This document shows, in pieces, positions 1-11,705 of a stretch of 64,000 bases of DNA. The stretch spans positions 210,867,359-210,931,358 of the forward strand of contig NC_053390.1 of the NCBI RefSeq assembly GCF_905171765.1, read 5' to 3'. How positions within the stretch are numbered: position 1 is the first letter of the stretch; every line of letters begins with the position of its first letter. The translations under genes were made by a program, and so were the position numbers. The stretch is from Bufo bufo. Taxonomy: Eukaryota; Chordata; Amphibia; Anura; Bufonidae. The notes beneath the pieces are model-generated. The model did no database searches. It worked only from the letters and a program-made list of their open reading frames with translations, and had not been told where the DNA came from.

Positions 1-879
1 TTCCCTGGGAGCGTTGCTCTCCTGGGCCTAAACGACTCTGCCACACAGAGTTCAGGGGAGCTGTTCGTTCCTTGTGGTAGCTTTGAGTCTAAAGGCTCAA
101 AGGCTTACTACAGCGACGTTCCTATAATGCCCAGCCAGAGGAATATAATAAAACTCTCATAAGCTGCAATGGTAATTCATTGCAGTCTATGGGAAAAGTT
201 ATCTGATAATTGTATTTTCAAATCTCCTAGGGGGACGTAAAAAAAAATATATAAAAAAACTAAAAATTCAAAAAAAGCCTTTTCCCCATACTCAAAATCA
301 TAAAAAGATCATTTGTGTTGTAAGATCCCAAAATGCCTGTACTATTAAAATAGAAATGTATTTGTTCCATACATTGAAAAATGTAAAGGAAAAAAATCTG
401 AATGGCCGATTCTGCATTCTTTTGTTGCTTCACCTCCCCCAAAAATTGATTTTTTTTTTTTTTAAATGATCTATTTCTTCTTAGTCTCAGCTGTTTTCAT
501 TTGGGATACTGTGTAATGTATATTTGGGATGGCACGAATTAGCCTGCTGTCTTTCTATAAGACACAGTTTCCATTCTCTCATCCAAGCCAAATAGCCTCA
601 GATCCAAGAAGGATATTTACTCTCCATGAAAGTGCAATATGAACCTTAAATTCATAGAATTATCACTAATATAATCCGTAAACTCAAAATATTTTCCTGT
701 TTACAAATAAAAATTAAATCATCTATAGCAGGCTGCGACGGGGACGAGCCTCCCTAGCATTGGGCTACTCCCCCCCCCCCCCCCCCCCGTATGTTTTGAT
801 CCACATGATGTGGAGATGTAGTGGCGGCCGTGCGGGTATCAGGAGTGACATGGGTGCAAGGGAGCGGGTATAAGTATAA
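1..879. other. Non-coding flank, no gene recognised
   Basis: I see no coding region here; all open frames are short and have no recognisable family. The stretch is AT-rich with poly-A and poly-T runs. It holds a 140-bp segment (482-625) that is repeated at 27.06-27.76 kb, and a 20-base poly-C tract at about 769-788. Confidence 0.6.
482..625 (+). repeat. Dispersed repeat, empty-site copy
   Basis: This segment matches 27058-27114 joined to 27681-27763 with only scattered differences. Around 533-545 it reads straight through GCACGAATTAGCCTGCTG. The second copy carries a 566-bp Harbinger-type MITE exactly at the TTA. It is therefore a natural empty site. The family of the repeat is unknown. Confidence 0.75.
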
Positions 880-1210
880 TCTATATGAGAGGCCCGGGCA
901 TAGACTTTGGATAAAGTGTTAGCTCCTACTCTCAGCTATACCCCTCCTGCAGACACTGAGCTAATCAGTTTGTACGAAAGTAGTAGGAGCAGCCAGGAGA
1001 AGCCAACAGAAAACAATAAAAAGTAAGAAAGGCGAAGATGGGTCAGAATCAAGAACCGGAGGGACCCTTCAAGGAGAGCCAACAATGTACTTACGGGGTG
1101 GGAGCTGTCCCCCCCAATGAACTCAGCGAGAAAAGGATTTTACAGGCAAGACAAAAATTCTACTTTCTCGCTCGTATCATTGGGGGACACAGAAGACCAT
1201 GGGACGTTAA
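880..1210 (+). repeat. Left half of a distant inverted repeat pair
   Basis: Two blocks recur in reverse complement at 25371-25540. One spans the GTTAGCTCC...GCTATACCCC...CTGAGCTAATCAG motifs near 918-985. The other is the CATTGGGGGACACAGA motif near 1177-1194. The order of the two blocks is swapped between the ends. The pair brackets the minisatellite and the ERV. The family was not identified. Confidence 0.55.
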
Positions 1211-3329
1211 AGAACAGTACCATGGGGAGGCAACAAGACCACAACGAATCCAAGGCCTGTCATAAGGCCCGCACAGAATTGCGGGGGGAAGAACACACCC
1301 GGAACCCTGAAAAAGGACAGGAAGAGCCATTCCCAGGAAGGCCAGCCAGAGAGCGTATGAATACCCAGATTCCCAAGCTGGACAGAAGAAAAACAGCCTC
1401 GGGGACATAAGCCACGGCTTAGGAGACTTCGGAAGAAGTGGAGAGCACACCGAATATCCACAAGATGGACAAGAATGAAAACAAGTTGGGCGCCAGAGCA
1501 AACAAGGCAAATACGGAATATACTGGAGAGAGAAAACATACCGTAGCCTGGGCCCAGAAGACTACTAAGGAAGGTGATACCCAAGGACCAGCACCCCGGG
1601 AAAAGACCCCCCCTAGAGTGATCAACAGTCACAATATGGCATGAGAAGAAAACAAACTGAAAATGGTGTCTGGATATCAAGGGCCAGAGAACTGCGGACG
1701 TGACAAATCTTGCCCCCCCATGGGGGAAGAAGTAGAGGTGTCAGAAGGCAACAACCCCCAACTTCATACCAGGCTGTCATGGGAACAAGGCAGTGGAACC
1801 GACTCAAAAAAACGCAAAAAAATTAGACCTACAGCCAAGGGGTTTGTCTCATAAGAGTGTTCCTAAAGGAGAATGACAATGTGGTAAGCAGAGACATGGA
1901 GAGGAGGACCTTAAGCTCCATAACAAGAGAAGAGAGAAGCCATCTGATACTTATGGAAGGCTGCCTGAACTGGCAGACCTAACCGGAAGGTAAAGAAAAA
2001 GTACTGAGGCCAAGGGAACAGGTACAAGCAACGTACATGTCTGAAAACATAAAAGTTGCATAAACCCATCAGACACTATCGACCACCACTGCGGACCAAC
2101 TCCGCCTAAAGAAGAAGAGAAGAAGGCTATGAGAGGAATGTACAAAACGGCCAGACCGGAACCAGATATAGGATAAATACTGAGCCAGGAAGGGAGTGCG
2201 GACGTAGAACGCCACAAAGTCCCAGAAAAAAACGGTAACTGAACCATACTATCTGTGCAGATTGACCACAGCAGAAAGGGGGCCTACAAGAACCCAATGG
2301 CTATGGAAACTGGCCAAGCAAGCAGAAACAGTATCTTGGGAAGTGCAACTACTCGCCTTGCGGAAGGGGAGAAGTAGAAGAGGCTGATACGGTTCAGTAG
2401 AGAACTAGTGTAAGTGGTGACAATAAGGACAGTACGACCGCTGTACCCGGTGAGGGAAGTAGTGCAGATAACTCACAGAGGAAAACTGGATAAGTGCATA
2501 CTCAAACTTCCACAAGGAGGGAACGCTGATGCTGTCACCCTAGCAGATGGTAGAGGCAATGCACGACATGTGACAGGAACAAGGCGCTAAACCAGCGCCA
2601 CAGAAATCGGTAGGTTATACCAGGTAAACCGCACTAGTGCCCACCAGAAGTGAGCACACCCATCACCAGTAGCATGGCTTGGTATGGGCATTTGACCAGC
2701 GCCATAAGGAATAAGTGAAGCTATCAGCCACCACCTCAGGAATCCCATACATACCATGCCTGGTAAATGTGTTGCAGAAAACCACACAAAATGCCAGGGT
2801 CGATACCCCACATAGAGGAAGGGGATGCGGAAAGAACCTCCGGTGCCGCGCCCACTGACAATGCGTCCTCCAAGCCAGAACCAGTGACTGTCGGCACAAA
2901 AATTCCCCCTGGGAAGGGGTCACACAGTAGTAGCCACGGAACAGGAGTAGCCCAAAAATCTACAGCCAGCGCAAAGACTGCCTCATAGGGGGAGGCCATA
3001 CCAGCACCCATGGCCTCTCTAGAGGGGAGACTCCATCTGAAAATGAGGTCAAACAGCAGTAGCCAACATGAACTGTTGTTAGCGCAATACTCCACCGGGG
3101 AAGGAAGAAAACTGGCAACCCGTGCAGATGTTCCACCTATTAAAAGGAGTGTGGACGCCAAGCGTGCCAAGGAAAAGCAACAATATTAGAATGCTCTGCA
3201 TGGGGACTCAAGGCACGAGGAGAGGCATATCGTGGGTCAACACCCTTGAAAGACCGAGGCTGCCACGTAGGGTCCCGACCCCAATCCGTACAATGACTAC
3301 CTGAGGAAAAGAATAGTGTGAAAGTAGTC
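1211..3329. other. Non-coding repeat interior, no gene
   Basis: No protein family is recognisable on either strand. Long open frames on the minus strand near 1.2-1.7 kb and 2.7-3.2 kb have no domain and look fortuitous. From about 2.4 kb, increasingly clear degenerate units of the downstream minisatellite appear (phrases like AGTGCAA, ACTCCGCC and GGAAGGAGGG). This suggests the tandem array once extended further or grades into this DNA. Confidence 0.5.
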
Positions 3330-4479
3330 ATAGTGTCCCGTGGTAGTGCCAAAATACTGCCTATGATGGGGGGGTAAGGCGATTGTCTGTGTCTAGCAAG
3401 GAGACCACCCTTCGAACGGGATGGAATGCGACAAGGGGATAATGCGATAGAGCGGAAGATTCCAGAGGTAGTGGGAATACTCCGCCTATGGAAAGAGGGG
3501 AGCCCGACAAGATGTAGAGTATCCACTGGTAGAACAAGGACCACTGGTTGTGGAACTACCCCGCCGATGGAAGGAGGGAAATGCTTCAGGATCTTACAGT
3601 ATGCAGGTGTGGTACCCATCTCCACCTAAGAAAGACGGATAATGTAACAAGATAAACAGTTTCCAGTGGTAGTGTAGTTACTCCACTGACGGAAAAAGGG
3701 AAACCCGACAGATGTACAGGGTCCACTGGTAGTGCAGGCACTACTAGTTGTGCAACTACTCCGTCAATAGAAGGAAGGTAATGCAACAGGAGCTACCTAC
3801 CATATGTTATTGTGGTGCAACTAGTCCACCAATAGAAGGTGGAAATCCAACCGGACAGAAGATAACCAGGATTAGTGCAATTACTCCGCCTGCAGAAGGG
3901 ATAATGCGACAGAACATATGGTCTCCGGTGGAAGTGCAATTACTCCGCCTAAAGAAGGAGAGTAATGCTACAGTCTGTATAGGATCCAGTGGTAGCGCAA
4001 TTACTCCATGGAATTAGGATAATGTCACAGAATGTACAGTACCCAGTGGAAGTGTAAATACACCCACTATGGAAGGAGGGCAATGCTACCGTGAATATAT
4101 GATCCAGTGGTAGTGCCAATACTCCTCCTATGGAAGGAGGGTAATGGTACAGGATGTACAGTATCCAGTGGTATTGCTAGTACTCCGCCTATAAAAGAAG
4201 AGTAATGTGACAGGCTGTACAGTATCCAGTGGTGAAGTAAATACTCCGCCTATGGAAAGAGGCCTTGCTATCGGATGTATAGGGTCCCATGTGCAAATAC
4301 TTTGCCTATGAAAAAAGAGCAATGATATAGAATGAATAGGATCCAGTGGTAGCGCAAATACTCCGCCTAAGAAAGAAGGGTAATGCTACAGGCTGTACAG
4401 TATCCAGTGGTAGTGCAAGTACTCCGCCTATGAAGGAGGGTAATGCTACAGGTTGGACAGTATCCAGAGGTAGTGCAAG
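3330..4479 (+). repeat. About 60-bp minisatellite, left part
   Basis: Imperfect tandem units of about 60 bp contain GTAATGCTACAGGCTGTACA, TATCCAGTGGTAGTGCAA and TACTCCGCCTATGGAAGGA. Units become more regular towards the ERV. The array resumes in the same register after the ERV at 23852, so it was one array before the insertion. Its frame openness is a by-product of a unit length divisible by three. Confidence 0.9.
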
Positions 4480-5123
4480 TGATGAAGACGCCCTAAATTA
4501 GAGCATTTGAGATACACTCTGGTGCTCCAAATCAATGTACCCCCAGGGGGTTAATCTCCATGCGTGGTTGAGAGACTAGACACTGACCCTGGAGCTGGTC
4601 AAAGCAATCTCTAACTTTTATTACACTGAGTAAGTGGTATATGTATCTTCAGAAAAGGGCAGTACTTTCTGAGGCCCAGGCATTATTTCATTGGCTCAAA
4701 AGAAAGAAGAGATAAGAGAGAGGAGATAATACACCTGCATCTGCGCACTGGGCACTACTTTGGAATGTGAACTAATGTAAACATCTGGTTACCATCGCCA
4801 TTTTGTAATGGCATTTATCCTAACACTAATACTGCATACGTCATATGTGACACTTCAAGGAGGTGCTTCTCTATAGGCAGTGAATAATAGGTATATATCA
4901 TCAACCCATATGATTGGCTTATGCATTCCTCCACAATCTATACACCTATACAAAGATGAGAAAACAGACACTTCTCACAGCACAGCTCTTTGCCGTCCCC
5001 CCCCCCCCCTCTTCTCCAGTCTTGAAACAAAGAGAGGGGTGGGAGGCACTTGAAAAAGAAAAAGTTAACTCATTACAGTCCTAGAGATACAAAATATAGA
5101 ATAAAATTCACTCATCTTTAACA
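4480..5123 (-). repeat. ERV 3' LTR
   Basis: It begins TGATGAAG and ends TTTAACA on the plus strand; TG...CA holds on both strands. It is a close copy of 23209-23851. On the minus strand an AATAAA polyadenylation signal lies near 4616-4621. The C-rich run near 4995-5010 differs in length between the two LTRs. Confidence 0.92.
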
Positions 5124-5134
5124 GTCCCCCCTTG
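5124..5134 (-). other. ERV polypurine tract
   Basis: On the minus strand CAAGGGGGGAC directly abuts the 3' LTR start TGTTAAAG. This is the expected site and composition for the plus-strand primer and fixes the ERV orientation. Confidence 0.85.
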
Positions 5135-5188
5135 AATTTCATTCTCTCCCTAAACCTAAACATCTGTCCCAATGCTCCGACATCCTCT

Positions 5189-6260
5189 TCACCAGCTTCC
5201 ACGACAAGCCATACCTAGCGAACAGCCTCCCGTGACACTGGATTTGAGCATGGGGAAGTCAGATGATCTTTCCCTAACTGGCGTTGACATTATATGGGGG
5301 GACTGGAGGTCATCAGTGCTTCTGATTTTCTGGATCAATGTTTTCATACAATTTTTTCCATATTCTTTTGAGTCATGATAAACAGTCACACAAGGGAAAA
5401 CCAGTCTCAACACTTCCTTGAAATCAATCCAATTATGCTTTTCTTTGAGCTTCACTGTGCTTGTGGTCAACGACACTCGGAATGGACCATCAAACCAGGG
5501 TTTTAGGACTTTTCTAACGTGTCTTTTACTACCACCCAATCTCCAGACACAAGTGGGTGGGTTCCTGGTACTTTATCAAAACCTGGAAGTGAAGCAAAAA
5601 CTCGAAAATGTACTTTAGTCAAATGTTTGTACAAAACTGATCACATAATCTGTCAGACAACCATGTTGCATCTGAAGCTGCTGTGGGAAATAAAATCCTA
5701 TCCTAGGGGCTGACCCAAAAAGGACCTTATAGGGACAAAGGCCTGTGTCACAGTTAGGCGTATACCTTACTAAAAGAGGGCTACCAGCAGGCACTCTATT
5801 AAGGCTTTTGAATCTTTAACTTCAGTTCCTTTTCCCTACTCTACGCTGCTTTGTGGATGGTACGAAGCATGTAAGGCCTGTACTACACCCAAAACCTTCA
5901 TCATCTCCTGCATCACTTCACCTGTGAAGTGAACACCTGTGTCACTTTCAATGATCTAAGGTACCCCATACCTGCACACAACTTCGGCCATAATCTTCTT
6001 TACTTCTTTGGGTACGGTTTTGGCCATCCTGAAAACAAGTCATCACATATCAATACATACTCATACATACCCACCTTGGGTAGTTGAAGGTAGTCTGCAA
6101 ACGTTGAAACAGATACAAAAAGCAAGAAGTGTTTCTTGGGTACCTTAACCACCTTGCCCACGTTGTTCTGGGCACAAATCATTTATCCTTTAGTATGTCT
6201 GACTGTTACAGTGCTGAACCCTGGGGCGTACAATATGCTACGTACTAAATCACACATAGC
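5189..6260 (-). pseudogene. pol: ERV pol: integrase remnant
   Basis: In several frames the minus strand encodes a retroviral integrase that would join viral DNA to the host chromosome. Near 6000-6182 the core begins with DYLQLP and FSGWPKPYP motifs. Further on, IESDTGVHF (second catalytic Asp) and a SYHPQS motif preceding the catalytic Glu region appear near 5840-5960. The C-terminal domain near 5400-5539 carries KPWFDGPF, typical of the SH3-like tail. Stops and frameshifts interrupt it. It ends only tens of bases before the polypurine tract, so no env follows. Confidence 0.85.
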
Positions 6261-6499
6261 AGTTTTTGTCTGGTGCATCACTCCATGGGTTGCCTGTGCC
6301 ATCGTGGAGTAGAGGGACCTGGGAAGGCAAAGTTTCCCTTCTTATTTGTAGTCCCCCCTTTTCCATCCACCAGTCCCTTTCCTCCTTCCCCATCTAGTTC
6401 TGTAAGGTCTTAAGAACTTTCGGGAGACAGGAGGAGTTATTTCAGGGACCTGAACTGTGGCCACTTAAGACAGGGGTCTGCTTAGGTAATTTGGCAGCA

Positions 6500-6847
6500 A
6501 TTTTTCCCGCCTGATCTGCCGTGGCTTTCCCCTTTGCCTCCTCTACATCTGTTTACACTGGCCTTTCGTTGCTATCATCACCCCTCATGTTAGTGACAAG
6601 AGGGCTTCCATCAGAGACCTCACTGCTTCCCCATTTTCGATGGGTTTACCTGAAGCGATCAAGGAGTCTTTGGCTTTCCATATGGGCCCATAGTCATGGG
6701 CTATCCCAAAAGCACACCTGGAATCAGTGTAAATGTTGGCTGTTTTTCCATCTGCATATCTGCAAGCCATCTTTAGAGTCTTTTAGCTCCACTTCTTGAG
6801 CAGACATGTGTGGTAGTTCAAGTTTAATCACCACTGCCCAACCTGTG
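6500..6847 (-). pseudogene. pol: ERV pol: RNase H C-terminal part
   Basis: The minus-strand peptide has ADGKTANIYTDSRCAFGIAHD (6585-6770), the RNase H segment with a catalytic Asp in YTDSR. It continues upstream as YTGWAVV to the Tc1 border at 6848. The other half of the domain, with the FVDGS motif, lies on the far side of the Tc1 at 8392 onward. The join is clean apart from the TA duplication, so the Tc1 split this domain. Confidence 0.85.
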
Positions 6848-6849
6848 TA

Positions 6850-8389
6850 CAGTCGTGGCCAAAGGTTTTGAGAATTAGATAAATATTGGAAATTGGAAAA
6901 GTTGCTGCTTAAGTTTTTATAATAGCAATTTGCATATACTCCAGAATGTTATGAAGAGTGATCAGATGAATTGCATAGTCCTTCTTTGCCATGAAAATTA
7001 ACTTAATCCCCAAAAAAACTTTCCACTGCATTTCATTGCTGTCATTAAAGGACCTGCTGAGATCATTTCAGTAATCGTCTTGTTAACTCAGGTGAGAATG
7101 TTGACGAGTACAAGGCTGGAGATCATTATGTCAGGCTGATTGGGTTAAAATGGCAGACTTGACATGTTAAAAGGAGGCTGATGCTTGAAATCATTGTTCT
7201 TCCATTGTTAACCATGGTGACCTGCAAAGAAACGTGTGCAGCCATCATTGCGTTGCATAAAAATGGCTTCACAGGCAAGGATATTGTGGCTACTAAGATT
7301 GCACCTCAATCAACAATTTATAGGATCATCAAGAACTTCAAGGAAAGAGGTTCAATTCTTGTTAAGAAGGCTTCAGGGCGTCCGAGAAAGTCCAGCAAGC
7401 GCCAGGATCGTCTCCTAAAGAGGATTCAGCTGCGGGATCGGAGTGCCACCAGTGCAGAGCTTGCTCAGGAATGGCAGCAGGCAGGTGTAAGTGCATCTGC
7501 ACGCACAGTGAGGCGAAAACTTTTGGAAGATGGCCTGGTGTCAAGAAGGCCAGCAAAGCTGCCACTTCTCTCCAAAAAAACATCAGGGACAGATTGATCT
7601 TCTGCAGAAAGTATGGTGAATGGACTGCTGAGGACTGGGGCAAAGTCATATTCTCCGATGAAGCCTCTTTCCGATTGTTTGGGGCATCTGGAAAAAGGCT
7701 TGTCCGGAGAAGAAAAGGTGAGCACTACCATCAGTCCTGTGTCATGCCAACAGTAAAGCATCCTGAGACCATTCATGTGTGGGGTTGCTTCTCATCCAAG
7801 GGAGTGGGCTCACTCACAACTTTGCCCAAAAACACAGCCATGAATAAAGAATGGTACCAAAACACCCTCCAACAATCCAACAACAGTTTGGTGAAGAACA
7901 ATGCATTTTCCAGCACGATGGAGCACCGTGCCATAAGGCAAAAGTGATAACTAAGTGGCTTGGGGACCAAAACGTTGACATTTTGGGTCCATGGCCTGGA
8001 AACTCCCCAGATCTTAATCCCATTAAGAACTTGTGGTTAATCCTCAAGAGGCAGGTGGACAAACAAAAACCCACTAATTCTGACAAACTCCAAGAAGTGA
8101 TTATGAAAGAATGGGTTGCTATCAGTCAGGAATTGGCCCAGAAGTTGATTGAGAGCATACCCAGTCGAATTGCAGAGGTCCTGAAAAAGAAGGGCCAACA
8201 CTGCAAATACTGACTCTTTGCATAAATGTCATGCAATTGTCGATAAAAGCCTTTGAAACGTATGAAGTGCGTGTAATTATATTTCACTACATCACAGAAA
8301 CAACTGAAACAAAGATCTAAAAGCAGTTTAGCAGCAAACTTTGTGAAAACTAATATTTGTGTCATTCTCAAAACTTTTGGCCACGACTG
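6850..8389 (+). mobile_element. Tc1-like DNA transposon, copy 1
   Basis: Terminal inverted repeats start CAGTCGTGGCCAAAGGTTTT and end AAAACTTTTGGCCACGACTG, flanked by TA at 6848-6849 and 8390-8391. Length is about 1.54 kb. It sits inside the RNase H region of the ERV pol gene. A second copy of the same family, in reverse, is at 33490-35046. The transposase is frameshifted and has lost its third catalytic acid, so it is non-autonomous now. Confidence 0.95.
7214..8213 (+). pseudogene. Tc1-like transposase, broken
   Basis: The cut-and-paste transposase starts at the ATG at 7214 (MVTCKET), followed by paired helix-turn-helix DNA-binding segments to about 7560. Two frame changes follow, near 7560 and near 7870-7890. 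The catalytic domain shows FSDEASF (first Asp, 7657-7659) and FQHDGAPCH (second Asp, 7917-7919). The third position is NPIKNLW: the codon at 8025-8027 is AAG (Lys), where the second copy in this window has Glu. The spacing from second Asp to third acid is 35 residues, one more than usual for Tc1. It ends KKGQHCKY then TGA. Even without the frameshifts the Lys should abolish catalysis. Confidence 0.92.
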
Positions 8390-8391
8390 TA

Positions 8392-8870
8392 GTACCTGCC
8401 ATCCTGGCCATACCTCGATCCATCCACAAAGAGCACATGATCTACATTACCTAATGACTGATTTGCCAAATCCCACTACCTCTTGTGACATCATCTGCAA
8501 ACAGTCAGGAGCCTCTTCCTTTGAATCTGGAAGAAAAGTTTAAGTTTAAAGTGTGGTGCCCTAACTCTTCCCTCCCCCCTTGGTCCAGAGGCAACAGGGT
8601 GGCTGGGTCCGAAGTATTACACCTTTGGAGAGCAACATTGTCAGGCAACAAATTGGAACACTGCATTCTCAAATAACGGGCGACAAAACAATCATTTGGA
8701 TTGTACGTTCATGAGGATAGATGTAATATCACCATCACTTTGTGGTTCAGAACTATCTCAGAGCTTTCATCAAGCATAGCTAGTACAACTACTACAGCTC
8801 TGATGCAGAAAGGGGCACCTCTGGCCACGGGATCAAGTCTGGCTGAATAATATGCTACGGGGCGTTATTG
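8392..8870 (-). pseudogene. pol: ERV pol: RT connection and RNase H N-terminal part
   Basis: The minus-strand translation gives a YSARLDPVARGAPFC-like stretch, typical of the end of retroviral RT. Then comes CNTSDPATLLP and, close to the Tc1 border, CALFVDGSRYGQDGRY, the start of RNase H with its first catalytic Asp. The Tc1 insertion falls right after this motif. Stop codons interrupt the reading frame. The RT palm with its YXDD box is not visible between here and 9040, so part of RT is probably deleted. Confidence 0.75.
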
Positions 8871-9039
8871 CTGGCCATGCAGTTGGGTGAGGACAGCTGA
8901 GTCATGGCCACTCACTTGATAACAACACAATCTAAATGTAATAATCTGATAGGCCCAGTGTGGGGGAACACAAAATTGCCAGCTCTAGGCATAAAAAGCA
9001 TCTACCACCTCATCTGTAAGGCGGTAGGGACTAAAGGAC

Positions 9040-9600
9040 AAATCAATCACAGTGGAGTGAGTAGAGGTAATGGGAACCTGAGCCAACAAGGTGTGTGTGT
9101 GTATTGGGCACGATGTGGGTGTTAGAAACTGTGGCTTCATTAACGGCATGTAGGTTATGTACCATCCAATGGTGAGTGGTTTTGCTTTTCTCAGCTTCTA
9201 GGAGTACTGATACAAACATGGACCAGGGAATTTTATCAATAATGGCCAACAAACAAAGTTCCTGGTCGTTGAGGGCACCTGTAAGCTTCACAGTGCCGTC
9301 CTCCTGATATGAGATACCAGCATGCACTTTTGCAAGCAAATCTGCACCCAGGAGGCAACAAGGGGCTTTACCACTGACCAGCAAACGGGCAAGCGCATCT
9401 TGGTTAGGGGTAAATCTAATATGGATGGTTTCTGTTGAAAAGGGTGCGTACTACTTTCCCATCCACTTCTACCCAAAGACTGGTGTCCTTGGAGAGTAAA
9501 TCAGGGGAGGCCATGTTTGCTGTGCACAACTGTCTTGGCTGCTCCAGTATCAATCAAAAACGGGACTACTTCTTTATCACCCAAAGTGAGGGATATCATT
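9040..9600 (-). pseudogene. pol: ERV pol: protease and RT fingers
   Basis: On the minus strand near 9535-9600 the protease reads EVVPFLIDTGAAKT, with the retropepsin active-site DTGA. CCLLGADLLAKV (protease C-terminus) follows near 9320-9365. A frame change lies between them. The RT N-terminus follows with HHWMVHNLHAVNEATVSN, matching the conserved RT fingers segment of gamma/epsilon-type viruses. The order protease-RT agrees with the rest of pol downstream. Confidence 0.85.
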
Positions 9601-10171
9601 GGGCCAGACTGAATCTGCTAAAAATGTTTAAAAGTAGAGCCGATACTGGATTTCCTGTTTCCTAATCTTGATCTAACTCCCCCTCACCTGTCTTTGTGTT
9701 TTCCTTATGACAAAAAAACATGGGTGTCTGTGGGGACGGACAGTGATCCGGGCATGGTCAACATAGAATACAATCCTCTCGTGTGGTGTGGACGAGGAGT
9801 ACCACACGCAGCACAACACTCTCTCTTCTGGGATCTGGGTCCCACAGACTCTGCAGGCCCATCTCACAGGACCATTATAGGGTGGCAGACTTACTTTTTC
9901 CTCACTTCAATGAGGCGTTTCACATCAGGGCTGAAGCAATGCCAAAGGAACACTACCTATGGTTGGCACCACTGAACCACCCAATGCTCCTTGATGTTAC
10001 TCTGCATTTTGGCTTACAGAAGTATCCAACTTTTCTTATCGCGGAATTAATAGACTGGAAAACAGGACTTCTCATCTTCCATGGGAGTGTCTTATAACTA
10101 GGGGATGGTCACAAGGGCTGTCGTTGTCTGTAACGTCCACCCCTATCCTCCTCCCTCCGCTCTGAGTCATC
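9601..10171 (-). other. ERV interior upstream of protease, gag end expected
   Basis: This is ERV DNA between protease and the Harbinger-type MITE. A minus-strand open stretch at 9673-9867 has several Cys pairs (CRVCG, LCC) but no clear zinc knuckle. Gag C-terminus would be expected here. I cannot confirm it. Confidence 0.35.
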
Positions 10172-10789
10172 TAAGGCTACTTTCACACTTGCGTTCGGGG
10201 TTCTGCTTGTGAGTTCCGTTTGAAGGCTCTCACCAGCGGCCCCGAATGGATCCGTACAGCCCCAATGCATTCTGAGTGGATGCGGATCCGCTCAGAATGC
10301 ATCAGTTTGGCACCGTTTGGCCTCCGTTCCGCTCAGCAGGCGGACACCCGAACGCAGCTTGCAGCGTTTTCGTGTCCGCCTGGCCGTGCGGAGCCAAACG
10401 GATCCGTCCAGACTTACAATGCAAGTCAATGGGGACGGATCCGTTTGACGTTGACACAATATGGTGCAATTGCAAACGGATCCGTCCCCCATTGACTTTC
10501 AATGTAAAGTCAGGAGTCCCTATTAATATACCATCAGATCGGAGTTTTCTCCAATCCGATGGTATATTTTAACTTGAAGTGTCCCCATCACCATGGGAAC
10601 GCCTCTATGTTAGAATATACCATCGTATTTGAGTTAGATCGTGAAACTCAGATCCTACAGTATATTCTAACACAGAGGCGTTCCCATGGTGATGGGGACG
10701 CTTCAAGTTAGAATATACTAAAAGGACTGTGTACATGACTGCCCCCTGCTGTCTGGCAGGTGCTGCCAGGCAGCAGGGGGCAGACCCCC

Positions 10790-11092
10790 CCTCCCTCCCC
10801 TGTATTTAACTCATTGGTGGCCAGTGCGGCCCCCCTCCCTCCCCTGTATTTAACTCATTGGTGGCCAGTGCGGCCGGCCCCTCCTCCCTCCCTTCCTTTC
10901 CCTATATTTAACTCATTGGTGGCCAGTGCGGCCGGCCCCCCCTCCCCCCCTGTTTTTAACTCATTGGTGGCCAGTGCGGCCGGCCCCCCCCTCCCCCCCT
11001 GTTTTTAACTCATTGGTGGCCAGTGCGGCCGGCCCCCCCTCCCTCCCCCCCCCTGTTTTTAACTCATTGGTGGCCAGTGCGGCCGGCCCCCC
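10790..11092 (+). repeat. Tandem array in MITE left arm
   Basis: About seven units of about 41-48 bp contain AACTCATTGGTGGCCAGTGC followed by GGCC and a C-rich spacer of variable length. The array is mirrored in reverse complement at 11415-11705. Apparent proteins here are repeat artefacts. Confidence 0.9.
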
Positions 11093-11414
11093 CCCTAATT
11101 AAAATGACCGAACCATGGCAGTCCTGACTGCCATGGTTACTTAGCAATTTTAGAAGCATTATACTTACCTGCGATGTCTGTGACCTGCCGGGCGCTCCTC
11201 CTACTGGTAAGTGAAAGGTCTGTGCGGCGCATTGCTTATAGCACAGACCTTTCACTTACCAGTAGGAGGAGCGCCCGGCAGGTCACAGACATCGCAGGTA
11301 AGTATAATGCTTCTAAAATTGCTAAGTAAACATGGCAGCCAGGAATGCAGTAGCGTCCTAGTTGCCATGGTTACCGATCGGAGTCCCAGCGATTAAACTG
11401 GGACTCCGATCGGA

Positions 11415-11705
11415 ACTCTCCGCTGCCACCAATGAGTTAAAAACAGGGGGGGAGGAAGGGGGGCTGGCCGCACTGGCCACCAATGAGTTAAAAACAGGGG
11501 GGGAGGGAGGGGGAGGCGGCTGCACTGGCCACCAATGAGTTAAAAACAGGGGGAGGGGGGGCGCCGCACTGGCCACCAATGAGTTAAATATAGGGGAGGG
11601 AGGGGGGCCGGCCACACTGGCCACCAATAAGTTAAATACAGGGGAGGGAGGGAGGGGGGGCCGCACTGGCCACCAATGAGTTAAATACAGGGGAGGGAGG
11701 GGGGG
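11415..11705 (-). repeat. Mirror tandem array in MITE right arm
   Basis: Reverse-complement copies of the left-arm units (GCACTGGCCACCAATGAGTT then a G-rich spacer), again about seven. Spacer lengths differ from the left arm, so the two arrays have drifted or changed copy number separately. Confidence 0.9.

Noticed and set aside
1160..1680. Overlapping long minus-strand frames (up to 157 codons)
   Set aside because: No domain, odd composition, and they overlap each other and plus-strand frames; they lie in repeat DNA.
3330..4479. Regular repeats considered as CRISPR
   Set aside because: No constant repeat with unique spacers; whole units are tandemly repeated with diffuse changes, and the context is a vertebrate transposon-rich genome.
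9673..9867. Cys-containing frame as a gag zinc knuckle
   Set aside because: Cys and His spacing does not fit CX2CX4HX4C.
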